Of a stretch of 64,000 nt of DNA, positions 45,212-56,760 are shown one piece after another. This stretch comes from Cycas panzhihuaensis. Taxonomy: Eukaryota; Cycadophyta. Below the pieces are notes generated by a model, which ran no database searches, had not been told where the DNA came from, and was given only the letters and a program-made list of their open reading frames with translations. The stretch lies in the NCBI GenBank assembly GCA_023213395.1, contig CM041465.1, positions 210,807,741 to 210,871,740 of the forward strand, in the 5' to 3' direction. A program made the position numbers and the translations under genes. Numbering within the stretch: the first letter of the stretch is position 1; the number at the start of each line of letters is the position of its first letter.

Positions 45212-46513
45212 CCTTTGCGTGCAAAAATTGTGGACCTAGCAACCAATCGACAAAAGATTGTAAAAAGAAAGCCCCAATAGGAAGGTGTATGTCTTTTTTG
45301 GAGTTCAGGCACTAGAGGTCAAATTGCCCCTACAGAAAAGCTAGAGACAATAACATCTACAAATGCAAAATTTGTGGACTATGTAATCACCCTTAGAAAA
45401 TTTGCTCTGGGATGAACCAAATTATTCAAAAACTGAAGATGGAAACTGACTATTCCACCCAAGTAAAGAAGATGTTGGAGAAGCAGCCAAGAAGTGGAAT
45501 ACAACCGCCCCACCTTACCAAAACTAGAAGTGAACCAAGCATATAAAAGGAGGGCATCCTCAAAACAAAATAGGGCCACCACAATAAGGAAGCCACAAGT
45601 AATCAAGACCATACAAATCGATGCAACTAATTTATTTAACAACATTCCCTTGGAAGATATTCCACAAACATTAAGATTATTAGAGAGTCTATCAAAACAA
45701 CTAAAATTAATCATTCCATTGTCGCAAGTGATCCAATGGCTAAAACTCCAAGCATTTCAAGGAAAATATAAGGTTGTAAAAGAAACAATGGTAATGAATA
45801 ACCCGCATGAACAAGAGCCTGAGAGTTATGAAATTTTATAGCCAAGTTTAAACTCTAAAGGTTGTGATAGAAACTCCTATGTGTGCAATTGGTTGCAAAA
45901 AGCATATGAAGCAAATACACCAAGTAGTAATTGTTATAATATGAGAATTATCACTAATATGAATCATAATACAGAGCTTGAAGATATGGATAATTGTGAA
46001 AACATAAATGAGCATTGTTATGAGGGTGACAATGACGAATATTTAAGCATAACTAGTAGTGAGAATTTTTATACTAGTATGGATGAAGAGGAATGTGGGG
46101 ATGAATATTCTGATGCTAATGACAACTTTGAGGAAACTTGCCCTAACAATGGAAAAAATCATAAAAGAAATGGAATGCGTGAGAGCCACAGTTTTACAAA
46201 TCATAGTGGCAAAGGGAAAGATCAATTGAGAGACAATAAGAAGAAAGTAGCAAAACAAACCACACCAAGGAAAAGGCAAAAAATGGTACAATATGACTGC
46301 CATGTTAGGACATCATATTCAAAAAAGGGTGATCGAGTATAACAATTCAACAACAAATCATAAACATATTAGGGAAAATTAAAGATGCACTAGAAGGGCT
46401 TGTGCGTGATTGAAAAAGTGTACAAGAATGGCATTGTCCAATTGAGGGAATTGGCAGGCCAATTACTGCCTAAAATGGTCAAGGGCAACAAACTCAAACC
46501 GTACCACAATTAG
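45212..46513 (+). pseudogene. Gyp3: degenerate gypsy-type element with two zinc knuckles and integrase-like tail
   Basis: Two CX2CX4HX4C motifs are seen at 45220-45261 (CKNCGPSNQSTKDC, Gln at the His position) and 45364-45405 (CKICGLCNHP.KIC, stop at one position). Frame 45494-45841 reads DATNLFNNIPLEDIPQTLRL; frame 45881-46342 is acidic, then basic. At 46418-46513 VYKNGIVQLRELAGQLLP and GNKLKPYHN resemble the C-terminal tail of gypsy integrases. RT is absent, so much has been deleted. I do not recognise the middle ORFs. Cop5 lies directly on its left edge. Confidence 0.55.
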
Positions 46514-48114
46514 GGTAGAGCAAATTTCTTGGAGGAGTCAACTGGGTGTAACATAACGTGTTGCTTGAAATTGGGGACAATTGAGGATGTCTCGGTATCA
46601 AGAGTTTGATTCCATCTTGATGCAAAAATATAAAAATACAAAAAAATTAAAAAACAAAAAAAATCAACCGTAACTCACATCTTACAACTAATCAATATGC
46701 CAAATCACCAAAATTGACAAATTTTTTAGGACTATTTGACCCCAAAAGATAAAAATAATTTAAACAAAAAAAAAAAAGGGTCTGAACATTTCACTTGCCA
46801 CTACATGCAGACATTACCTTTCAATCAACATTGGTTCAAGCAATTGCATAAGGATGTGTGCATGAGATAAGAACAAGTAGCCGAGCTACAGGAGCAACTC
46901 AAAAGCAGAAGTGAAGTAAGGTGACCCACCACCAAATTCTTTTTTTGTCTTTTTCAGCAAAACAACTTTTGGCGACATTTTGGAGTGTCGAGCAAGGATG
47001 CTCAAACCTTTTTCGAACCTTGGGATAGATGTTGAGGCTTAAAATGGTCAAAAACAACTTAAACGACAGGAATGGGCCCAAAAATGGCCATAATAATTCC
47101 AGGAATGCAAAACCAAATGCATGATAAGATGCGTTCCGGAACAGGAATGCAACATAGGCAGAATGCATACGAAGCACAAAGTAGAAAAAAAGGCAAAACA
47201 CAAACACCAAACAGAAGTGACATGTCCCAGGTTGGATGATGTCATCAATGCACGAGCGTTTGCATGGACATACAGCTAAAACAAGCGTATTATGGTCATT
47301 AACTAAGGTCATAATGAAAGGGTGTCTATTATGGAAAGGAATGGTTGTGATCATAAGTCAACACCATTCCTCCAAAAGGCATGTAATTGGGTATTTATGG
47401 ATCATTTCTCACTTTGTTCGATGTGAGAGCCGAGTTATTTGATCTTATGTCACACTCTCAAGGCTAAGAGCCTAGTTAGCAAACCTTCAAGTTCGACATT
47501 TTCTTTTAATCAAATTTGGTCTGGAATTTGGCCAAATCAACATATGTTATTCAAAGTCAGAAACTAATCTGAATGAATGGAAGTAGAAGTTAGGATAGGA
47601 ATAATGCCCTTTGGCCATGTCACACATGCCATCAAGTCTTAATGATTAATATTTAAATCCAAGCAAAACTAAAAAAGAATTGCTCTGGGAAAAATAGATT
47701 CATGCAAAGTCTAAAACTAACAGGACTCAAAGAAAGTAAATGCATGTAAACGAATGGCCCATCCTTCTCCTAAAATAGGTTAAAATGCTTGTATTTAGTG
47801 GAGAAAATGTGTTTCAGCCTTGTCAGCCATGATATCATCTCAATAAATAACGCTCAAGTCCAAGAAAAACTCAATGAATTTGCAGAGTTAGGGAAAAGGA
47901 ATCAATAAAATGTAATATTTTCAAGAGTTCCTATCCAACAATTGCAAAATGCATCCTATTGAGTGGGTAACAACAAAGAGTATTTTAAAGCTTAAATTGT
48001 CACCTGAATACATAACAGTGAAGGCTCTTTAATAAGCATGAAAAAAAAAATTGGACTTTAAAACAGAATTCAGCCTAAAATCAGTACTTGCAGCAAAGGC
48101 AGGGATGACAATAC
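46514..48114. other. Gyp3 LTR-like remnant, then sequence without a gene
   Basis: From about 47095 the region has GGAATGCA/AAATGCAT units, and 47320-47445 matches 62600-62725 of Gyp6: GGAATG(G/A)TTGTGA, CATAAGTCA, CCAAAAGGCATGT and TTGGGTATTTAT are shared. So part of this is an LTR of the Gyp6 family, probably the Gyp3 3' LTR. An A-rich simple stretch lies at 46620-46780. From 47450 to 48114 I see nothing coding; it may be intron of the NAD+ synthetase gene. Confidence 0.5.
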
Positions 48115-48338
48115 CATAATAAAGGCGACCACCATCACAGCCTTGTTGATTACTGTATATATAAACTCCACCATTTTTGTAAGTGGCACTCTGAATAAGC
48201 TCTAAGCGTGTATTCAGTTTTCTCAGCTGGTGGTGGCTTCCACTTCCATTTGTGAATACTTCCACGCCACTCAGTGCCAGACCAATATGAGGAGAATCAG
48301 GTGTGAAAAGCTCTTCGCAAGTTTCAGCAGCAATTGTT
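48115..48338 (-). CDS. NADS: Glutamine-dependent NAD+ synthetase, internal exon (glutaminase domain, Cys part)
   Basis: The 224-bp exon on the minus strand is bounded by AG before 48338 and GT at 48114-48113. It is fully open: [35 protein letters not shown] and [19 protein letters not shown]. This matches the N-terminal nitrilase-like glutaminase domain of eukaryotic NAD+ synthetase; the Cys in TCEELF is the expected nucleophile that releases ammonia from glutamine. The enzyme makes NAD+ from nicotinate adenine dinucleotide in the cytosol. The next expected exon (starting GCA.IVVNG) is not in the window. It could be a live gene with huge introns or a stranded fragment. Confidence 0.85.
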
Positions 48339-48646
48339 CTGACAATGAAATAACAGCAACCCTCAGATATGATTCATAGATGAATAGGGAAAATCCAGTG
48401 CTACAATCATTGAAGCAAAGGCCAAAATTAAGAGTCATCCACTACTAAGCACTTTAAACTCAGCAATTTTAGATCACACTTCAGACTGTCATTTCCAGAA
48501 CAAGTTTGTACATGACGAGTAAAAACCTGAATCCAATAGGGAAAATCAAGTTTGACTTTTTAAAAGAACAAGACTCCAATTGATATGGACAGAAGCACAA
48601 AATCAACAAAACATGCCAGCCTCTAGTAATGAAATGTAGTGCTTAC

Positions 48647-48952
48647 GTATCAGTAAATAAAAGATATCCATCCCCAAAAGGCACAGTTTGCTGGAAAATT
48701 GCATCTGCAATGAAATCAGGAAGATAAAATTCCACAAGCTGACGACGATGCTTCCAAGCAGAGAACCATCGCAATTCCCTGTAATTGCCATCATTGGCAA
48801 GGCAGACTTTTGGGCGTATCAGAAGTATTTTTCGATTTAGACAAAAGACTTGGCAATTATAGCGAACACCAGCTTGTTCCACTGGCATACCAATGTTGCA
48901 AAGTATCCCATCAGTCAAATCTTCACACAAAATATCCTTCAGGCATTCCCAC
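48647..48952 (-). CDS. NADS: Glutamine-dependent NAD+ synthetase, internal exon (glutaminase domain, Lys part)
   Basis: The 306-bp exon on the minus strand has AG at 48954-48953 and GT (GTAAGC) at 48646-48645. Open throughout: [60 protein letters not shown] and [11 protein letters not shown]. It joins in phase to the exon at 48115-48338 across a 308-bp intron. The Lys in IRPK is the expected catalytic Lys of the triad. The upstream exon with the start Met and catalytic Glu (LGPELE-type) was not found up to the window end. Family length is about 725 residues; the two exons cover roughly residues 65-240. Confidence 0.87.
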
Positions 48953-50224
48953 CTACACATAAGATATACCAGTATCAATAATGCAAACAGTAATTAAGGA
49001 CTATAAGGATGGGGATACAATTCCAGAAAAAAAAAAAAAAAAATCATTAATAGCTTCCATCATTATCAGTTAAAAGTCATTGAATTTGCAGATGTCCACT
49101 CTCCTAATGAAATTCCTACGTAATCTTTGATACAATATTGACTCATTTGTCAGCACTGGAACACAAGATAGAACTAAGATTGTAAACATATTACTTCACA
49201 CCATCATAGGTATTGAAGGGCTCAGTTACCTATTGCCAAGTACATTCACTTTGTGTCAGGGGTTGGAATGGTGTAGCACCTCGACAGGAGTAGATGAGAT
49301 TATGTCCATAGGACTTGATCCTAAAACAAGAAGATGCATTCACAGTCCCTTTGCTATATAAGTGAAACTGCTACACAGACCAAACAATGCTATTGAATTT
49401 AAAATTATAGACTTACAAAGACAAGAATTGTAACTGCTAATTACCATCCACCATTTATGGCTCCAGATAAATGCAAATAATTTTTTTAGCAGCATTGAAT
49501 TTGTAAGTCAATGAATCAATGGGCATCAACTGCTACTTTTATTTATTTTAATGGGATTATTCAATAAATGATGGTAGAATGAATGGTTGAGTCAGCGGTC
49601 AACAATTTCTCATTTGAGATTGTTTTTCCATAAAACTGAAACAGTTCTTTGGTTTTTGGGTCATCTATTAACTTGTTATGTTGGTATATATATGCTCAGA
49701 AAACCTTTATATAGGATAGCCATTTTCATTTGAAAATAATCATATTGTTTGGGATGCTAGAAAGAATAGGCTTTCTCAAGGAATATCAGTGTTTTGTCTT
49801 GATATTAGTTCGCCAACTCTACTAAGTGAGGAGCATTTGCTTGGTGGCATCCATTGTTTTATTAGCAAGGTCTGCCACTCTTATGGCACACCTATTTGCT
49901 TTTTGGTGATGCATGCCTATTTTTTCACTTGGCTGCCAGGTTCAACAGCTCACGAATTTGGGTATTCAAAGAATCTAATTCCTCCTTCCAAAATTAGAGT
50001 TTAGGGACTTGGGTTGGGCAATTCTTTTTAATCAAAAATATTATCAAAGAATAAACACATATACAATGACACATTAAACAATTGTGTAAACTACTAAACA
50101 GTAAAATCAAATGAACTATATATAAAAATGACAAATGCTTAAGTCACAAACTGATAAATAGTAAATTGAAATTGAAAGTAATATATAATTAAACATATAA
50201 ATAGAGGATAATATCACCTCAAAT
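48953..50224. other. Probable intron or intergenic sequence, no gene seen
   Basis: AT-rich with a poly-A run at about 49026-49043. A short open stretch at 49789-50004 resembles nothing known. If the NAD+ synthetase exons belong to a live gene, this is part of the intron before the 48647-48952 exon. Confidence 0.5.
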
Positions 50225-51890
50225 CCAAGGTCCTACTCAATCTCATCATCATGAAGACGTTCAAGGCTCCCATCATTTGCATCAAGTGATGGTAAGTTTG
50301 TAATGCCATCCAGCCGATGAACCTCCCCCCTAACCTCTTCAAGAAATACATCCCATCCTGCAAAAGGTCCTTCACTCTAGCCCTTGTCTCTACAAGATAG
50401 GAGTCAAAGAGTGCTATGGATATAAACCAGGTTTCATGCCCTCTTTGACTCCAACCAAACTCTCCTACTAGAATGAATGAATCCGTGAGTATTTCAGTTC
50501 CTCTCACAAGCCGAGGAACTAGCCACCTAAAACAACTTGTGAGAAAAATATTGTAACTATGGTCCCTCATGCCCATGGAGAGTCCAAAAATATGTAAGGC
50601 CTTCAAACTCCTCTGACACAAGGCCTCAGGTGACTAGTATGAACCTCACATCTTCTTGACCTATATCATAAATGGCCTCCACAACCTGAAGAAACCTTGT
50701 TGCTACTTGTAGGTTATCATTTGAGTCCTCTTCTTTGTGTTCTCTGTGTCATACCACCTTGGATGAACACCACATGCTGCCCTATGGAATGGTGTGTTAA
50801 GGGCACTTTATCTTCGATGAATGAATTTCACCTATTGAGGAAGGCTACATCCCAAAGATTAGTTATATATCTGATCTTCTTACACATAGAGTCTATACCC
50901 TCATGAATTCCCCCCAGCAAGGAGCATCCATATCTGCAAAATGAACCATGCCTGCAATCAATTGCAAAATATCTAATAGAAATTGGACATTAGTCCAAAA
51001 TGTGGTGTTGATAATCAGATGCCTGACAGACAGCCTCTGCTCATAGGTAAATTGTTCCCATGCATTTCATTCCTTGCTAAAAATTGTATGTGCCAGTGCT
51101 TTCTTCACCTCTACCAACATTGTAGGAGAATGTAGTAAGATGAGAAACTAGTGTTTGTTGGTTTTACTAATTCTACCTACACATACATGCAATGGAATGC
51201 CTATGCCTAGTAGTGGTTGCAGATGAACATTGGGATAGCTCTTCCATGCGAAATCTACTTCACCGCCGAAGCTATTCTTCTAATATCTTTAAATGCATTG
51301 TTCAAAACATGCACAGAACAAGGGGTCAAAAAAATATGTGGGTATTTTTGTTCTACCCTATACCATCAGTAACTCTCAAAAAACAAGGTCCTATGTGAGA
51401 AAAGACAATAATGGACGATTGTGTGCATCAATCCAATAATCCACGATTATAATGTAGACATTAATAGCCCATCTATTGTGCATGGGTGCCACCAGTTTGT
51501 CCACATGGTCCCTCTAATTCTCTAACAATGTCATACAAAGCCTCTCATAGGAAGGAAGCATGTATCCTGTAGGTCCAATGTCAATGGTACGAACCATTTT
51601 CTCAAAGTAGGGGGAACGAGCCAAATTAAAAGGGATCTCACATGCATAAAAGCACTACTCCATATCATGGCCTATCTTCTCACTTGCCTTCCTGTTAAAC
51701 ATCTTCTGGAAGGGATTCAAACCAGTTATAGGTCTCTTTCGTCTTGTTGATTCTAGAGTTGGTTGAACATATGATGAAATAGTTAGACTAGTAGCAACAA
51801 TAGATGTTGAAGCAAGCATTCCCTGAGCAGAAGCCAACGATTGGGATGTAGAAGATGCAGCTCTAAGGACTTGGTCTTCAACTCTCATCT
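50225..51890 (-). pseudogene. hAT-type transposase (DUF659) pseudogene
   Basis: From 51888 down, the minus strand reads RKRPITGLNPFQKMFNRKAS, then CFYACEIPFNLARSPYFEKM, PTGYMLPSYERLCMTLL and NRWAINVYIIIVDYWIDAHN, with RPLLSFL, the DUF659 pattern of plant hAT transposases. VHVLNNAFKDIRRIA follows, like TPCVVHTLNNALKDI of the family. Near 50540-50440 another frame gives SSSACERN.NTHGFIHSSRR, the hAT C-terminal dimerisation motif. Stops and shifts are many. Terminal inverted repeats were not identified with confidence. Confidence 0.75.
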
Positions 51891-52704
51891 ATCATTAATG
51901 AACATTTGTTGTTAGGCATCAGCCATCTCACCACAAATGCAAATGCCTTGTCCTCTTAGACAACATAAATGGGCCTTCATCGTGCTGTAAGTATTGGTGA
52001 ATGGAGAAGAATCACTAAAATTGCACTATATTTTGCACATGCCACCCCCCACTTTGATTTCAGCTATACAACAATCACATACTTCCATAAAGGGCATTTA
52101 GCAAAACTTGAAATGCTCTTTGGGTCTCTATTTTCTTGTGCTCCTCTTCTCTGTGTATGGTTGCCATTGCAATTATATGCTCTCAACTTCTCCTCAAACC
52201 CCCAACCTACAATTCCCATATAAAATTTAAAATTTCAAAAAAGAAGAGAGAGAGAGAGAGAGAGAGAAACCTTCCAAATGAGGGAAGAACCCCTCAAACC
52301 CCCATTTTATTCTAAAAAACTAGTTAATACTAGTTTATTGTCTTTCAAAAGCTAGTTTTTTTTTTTTTTTTTCCTTAGTGTTTATTACTGGTAGGTTCAA
52401 CTGACCAAACATGGTTCTATCACAGGGTTCAACTCAACCAAACCCAATTTGGTTGGACCTGGGTCGACACTATGACAAACTCAGTCACAAACCTGAGTAC
52501 TGAGTTCAAGTTCGAATTGGGTTAGTAAACCCAATAACCTTGTTTTTTCATAAAGCTCGATCACTTTTCTAACAATGACCAACCTTTTAAAATGTTTCAA
52601 AACTACCTCAACCAATCAAACACAATCAATCAAACATACATTATCTAATAATTTTTTGCATCAAATCAAACATAAATGTATGTTGCATTTGGTAGCCTCC
52701 CAGT
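51891..52704. other. Non-coding stretch with simple repeats
   Basis: No gene seen. An AG dinucleotide repeat occupies about 52236-52267 and a poly-T run about 52350-52371. A patch near 52430-52480 with CCAAACCCAATTTGGTTGG is self-complementary. Confidence 0.65.
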
Positions 52705-52965
52705 TGTTGAAAGTGCTAATGAATCATTCTATTCTATACTGATACAATATCTTATTCTTTCTATTCTTGTAAAATAGCATGCTCTTTTTGTACTATAGTC
52801 ACCAATTTAGTATGCACTACATGTTGGACACATGTCTTTCATGCATGATTGTCTCTCTCATATAAATGTACCATTCATGCTCAGCTTGATTAAAACAAAG
52901 TGAGTGAATCACAATTCACTTGTGCATTTGAGAATTTGATATCTGTGATGCTTTTATGTTTAACG
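52705..52965 (+). repeat. Cop8: lone copia-type LTR
   Basis: 261 bp starting TGTTGAAAGTGCTAATG, with CTCATATAAATGTACC near 52857 as a TATA box, ending TTTAACG (CA changed to CG). It is followed at once by TGGTATCAGA (52966-52975), the first ten bases of the tRNA-Met primer-binding site. No coding region follows before Gyp4, which is inserted 85 bp further on, and none is recognised after Gyp4, so only the 5' end remains. Confidence 0.65.
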
Positions 52966-53050
52966 TGGTATCAGACCAAGTCCAGGGTGTAACTATTTTT
53001 GAGGGGACCATCATTATTGGAGGCTTCAAGACTGTTACTTGCAAGAATTA

Positions 53051-53578
53051 TGTAGCGTTTCCTTCCTTAGCTCTGGCCGACTTCAAGGCACTGAAATAAG
53101 ATAAAGATTCTGGCCAACTTTCATTTTACATTCTGGCCGACTTCATTTGTATATTTTGGAAGACTTCAGTTGTATATTCTGGCCAACTTATTAATATATT
53201 CTAGCCAACTTATATTAATTTTTGGCCGAACTTATTAACCTCACCTCGAAGAGGAAGTCAGACTTAAGAGAAATATATGTAAGATTTGTGTATTGCATTT
53301 TTACTTGTTAATTTGATATTTTTCAAGTCTCTTAGTCGTATTTGCATGCCAAAAGTACATGATATTTTCAAATAAGTGTATGCATTTTTGTACCTTGGTA
53401 GTATTTTTTGTGTGAGTAGCTATTTCCTGTATAATTTTTCCGTGGTTCACCACAGTTATTCTGTGTGGTGCATTATTGATAATTATTCTATCTTTAGTAA
53501 TGCTTTCATGTCTGAAATTAACATAGATTTGTGTTTATTTCATTGAGTTTGGTGTGAATTCCCATTGGAATTCCCACA
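53051..53578 (+). repeat. Gyp4 5' LTR, promoter block missing
   Basis: TGTAGCGTTTCCTTCC to GGAATTCCCACA. The region between 53070 and 53235 has seven units of the type TTCTGGCCGACTTC or TTCTGGCCAACTTA, against four in the 3' LTR. The block with CCTATTTAAAGGGGC in the 3' LTR is absent here. Confidence 0.92.
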
Positions 53579-53580
53579 AA

Positions 53581-53592
53581 TGGTATCAGAGC
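53581..53592 (+). promoter_or_regulatory. Gyp4 primer-binding site (tRNA-Met) and nearby poly-C run
   Basis: TGGTATCAGAGC, two bases after the 5' LTR. The leader then contains a run of 16 C at 53658-53673, just before the gag start region. Confidence 0.9.
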
Positions 53593-53741
53593 TTCATTTT
53601 GAAGCCATCTTGAGTGAAACCTAACTTTTTGTTATCAAAAGAATCAGGAAGAATTTACCCCCCCCCCCCCCCCAACTCTAGCGTCCCAAACCTTTCTCCT
53701 AAACAGATCTTAGATCAGGGAGGTCTCTTCAGCAAAGCAAG

Positions 53742-54760
53742 ATGGTGAATAACCCATCAGTAATAGTTGGAGATGTATATAAAAGGGTTGACCTATTAAA
53801 TGACAGGGTGTCAAAAATGGACAAAACTATGACAACCATGAAATACAACATAAAAGATCTACATAGCTTGATAAACAACGTAAGCAAGAAAATAGACAAA
53901 CTCCAAGAAGGAGAAACTTCAGGGGTAGGCAAATCTGAGGAACACAAAGACCACTGGGAAACTAGAGAACTATACGAACAAAAAAACCAAAAAAATCACA
54001 AGGATTTTGAACTAGGAAATGGCCTTAGAGGGACAAAATTCATTTTAGAAAAATTTGACCCTAATAAATCAAGGGATATTCACAACTAGATACTTCAAAT
54101 GGAAACATATTTCCAAGCATGTACCATAGCCGAACAAGAAAAGGTCTTAATAGCATCCCTCCATCTACGTGGTAAGGCACTTCAATGGTTCCATTGGTGG
54201 AAACAAACATGCAGGGAGGCAACGAGAAGCAATTGGCAGTCTCTAAAGGCAGGCCTTATCAAACAATACGAGGATACCTAGAACACTAATTATTTTTCAC
54301 ACTGGACTACAACATATGGGTTCAGTTCAGGCCTACAACGAACAATTCCAATCCCTACAGAGTTTAGTCACACAGAGTATACCAAGAGAGCTCATTACCC
54401 AAACTTACATTAGAGGACTTAGCGGTGATATCAAATATCGAATAAAAACAATAGGAGCTGCAAATGTAAGGGAAGTTATTCAGATGGCTAGAAATATTAA
54501 AGTAGATTACCGAGAAAACTGTCCCACTTGTAATCGAAGAAATGAGCCTAGTTCTAGTCTTCAACCCAATTGGAATAAATCACAAACAAAATTGGATCCA
54601 CCATTAACAGAAACAAGAAACGACAACACAAACTGAGCAACAAGAGAAGGGCATCTAACACAGAGAACATGTTTTAAATGCAGAGGAAAATGGGATAAGG
54701 GTCATCAATGCCCATCCAAGAAAGTCTTCATGATCAATAACGAAGACATAATCGTTCTAG
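53742..54760 (+). pseudogene. Gyp4 gag with zinc knuckle
   Basis: ATG 53742 starts MVNNPSVIVGDVYKRVDLLN, a coiled-coil-like N-terminus. After a stop at 54089 the retrotransposon Gag core follows: METYFQACTIAEQEKVLIAS, LHLRGKALQWFHWWK and WQSLKAGLIKQY, then SVQAYNEQFQSL and LITQTYIRGLSGDIKY. The knuckle is CFKCRGKWDKGHQC (about 54670-54711). Stops at 54089, 54281 and 54636 break the frame. Gag would package the RNA. Confidence 0.87.
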
Positions 54761-54804
54761 AAGAAGGTTAGGAAGAAAAAGAAAAAAATCCAAAAGAAAA
54801 CAAT

Positions 54805-55176
54805 ATGGAAAAAATGGAAGAACTCCTAGATATGGACACCAAGAATGTGCATGTATCTCTCCAGGCTGTTATGGAACAGACTAACAATCCTCAAACCCTA
54901 CACATTCAAGGAATGATCAAGGGAGCACCTATCACCATTCTAGTTGATAGCGAGAGCACCCACAGTTTTATCAATAGACCAACTGCACAAAAATTGGTGA
55001 TACCTATCAAAGCACTTAATGCTTTTCAAATCTCCATCACCAACGAGAACACAATGGCGTGTGGACGATATTGTCAAAAGGTGAGTCTCCTGATCGAAGT
55101 CTATTCAGTAACTACATGTATGTTCGTAATGCCAATAGGAGGGGTGGATGTTGTCTTAGGAGTGAAATGGTTGTAG
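54805..55176 (+). pseudogene. Gyp4 protease
   Basis: A frame of 123 codons with the aspartic protease region ITILVDSESTHSFINR; the family motif is DSGSTHSFI, so Gly is replaced by Glu and the enzyme is probably dead. MPIGGVDVVLGVKWL closes the domain. It precedes RT as in gypsy elements. Confidence 0.87.
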
Positions 55177-55249
55177 ACCTTAGGAAATATAGTCACAAAT
55201 TACTGGACCCAATTTATGAATTTTTGCCAAAAAGGGCATATATATAAGA

Positions 55250-56760
55250 TGCAGGCTCCTCCCACACCCCCAACCCAGCTAGTGTCATCTCACTGCATGG
55301 AGAAGATTTTAAAGAAAAACCCATCTCCATACATAATGACTTGTTACAAGATCACAATGGAAGATGTGTCAGTAGAAGTATAGGAAATCATAGATCACTA
55401 TAGCTCGGTGTTTGGGGAACAACCACTAGGGTTACCTCCAGATAGAGGATGCCACCACGCCATTAAATTAGTACTAGGAGCCGCCTCGGTGAATATTCAC
55501 CCCTATCATCACCACTACCAACTAAGAAAGGAAATCAAAGAAATAACTAAGGATATACTACAACAAGGATACATCGCAAATAGCACTAGCCCGTTTTGCA
55601 TTGCTAGTCATATTAACTCATAAGGATTGCTCTTACCGCATGTGTGTTCACTATCGGGGATTAAATAAGCTCACCATCAAGAATCACTATCCCATTCCCC
55701 AGACAAATGACTTGCTAGATGAAATACATGGAGCGAGGTATTTTTCAAAAATTGATCTACGGTTACGATATTATCAAATTTAGATTAAACAAGAAGATAT
55801 ACACAAAATAGCCTTTCATACTCATGAAGGATTATTTGAATTCTGAGTTATGCCGTTCGGTCTAACCAATGCTCCCACAACTTTTCAAAGTACAATGAAC
55901 ACCATACTCAAACCTTTCTTAAGGAAGTTTGTGCTAGTTTTCTTTGATGATATTCTAATCTATAGTGCAACATGGGTAGAACACTTGGAGCATATCAAAA
56001 TAGTTCTACACGTATTAAAAATCAACCAATTCTTTGCGAACAAAAACAAATGTACTTCCGAAAAAGAGGAGCTGGAATACCTAGGGCATATTATTATCCC
56101 AACAGGTATTAAAATAGATTCCAAAAACGTCCAAGCCATCATCAATTGGCCTATGCCCAGGAATGCAACTAGAGTAAGGAGTTTTTTAGGCACAACAGGG
56201 TTTCTCTGAAAATTTATTAAGGGTTACACACACATAGCATCTCCCTTAACGGATCTAACAAAGAAGGATGCATTCATATGGAATTCCTTATTGAAAAATG
56301 CTTTTTAGGAACTAAAGAGGGCCATGGTCACAACCCCCATCCTAGCAACCCTGAATTTCTCCCAACCCTTCACCTTAGAATGTGATGCATCAAGGATAGG
56401 AGTAGGAGCAGTTCTCCTCCAGAATGATTGACCGCTAGCATATGAAAGTTGAGAGTTAAATTGCAAGGAAAAACTTAAACCCATTTATGATAAAGAGATG
56501 CATGTTATCATGCATGCCATACACCAATGGTGACAATACCTGCTCGGAAATAAATTCGTGGTCAAGATAGACCATGACAGCCTAAAATACTTCCTCAATC
56601 AAAAAACGCTCTCAAATGAACAACAAAAATGGGTTAGTAGACTTCAATAAGGCAAAGAAAATGTCATTTTGTATAAATAGGGCAAAGAAAATGTCATTGC
56701 AGAGGCCCTATCACAATTATCGAAAAATAATAGCGGAGACATCACCCTAAAGGCAATCTC
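55250..56760 (+). pseudogene. Gyp4 reverse transcriptase and RNase H
   Basis: FGEQPLGLPPDRGCHHAIKL and YHHHYQLRKEIKE start the [49 protein letters not shown] and the catalytic box FFDDILIY (about 55940-55963) follow. RNase H begins FTLECDASRIGVGAVLLQ and has YDKEMHVIMHAIHQW, KIDHDSLKYF and EQQKWVSRLQ. A small tandem duplication repeats GKENVI at about 56651-56700. At least ten stops or shifts are present. Confidence 0.9.

Noticed and set aside
46899-47354. 151-codon minus-strand ORF as a membrane protein gene
   Set aside because: The hydrophobic, Phe-rich translation is typical of antisense AT-rich LTR sequence, and the same region matches the Gyp6 LTR.
48029-48114. Extension of the NAD+ synthetase reading frame past 48115
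   Set aside because: The open frame continues, but the residues no longer match the family and a GT splice donor lies exactly where similarity ends.
49980-52480. Terminal inverted repeats of the hAT element (GGGTTGGGCAA near 50010 and CCAAACCC near 52445)
   Set aside because: The match is short and imperfect, and no 8-bp duplication could be paired with it.
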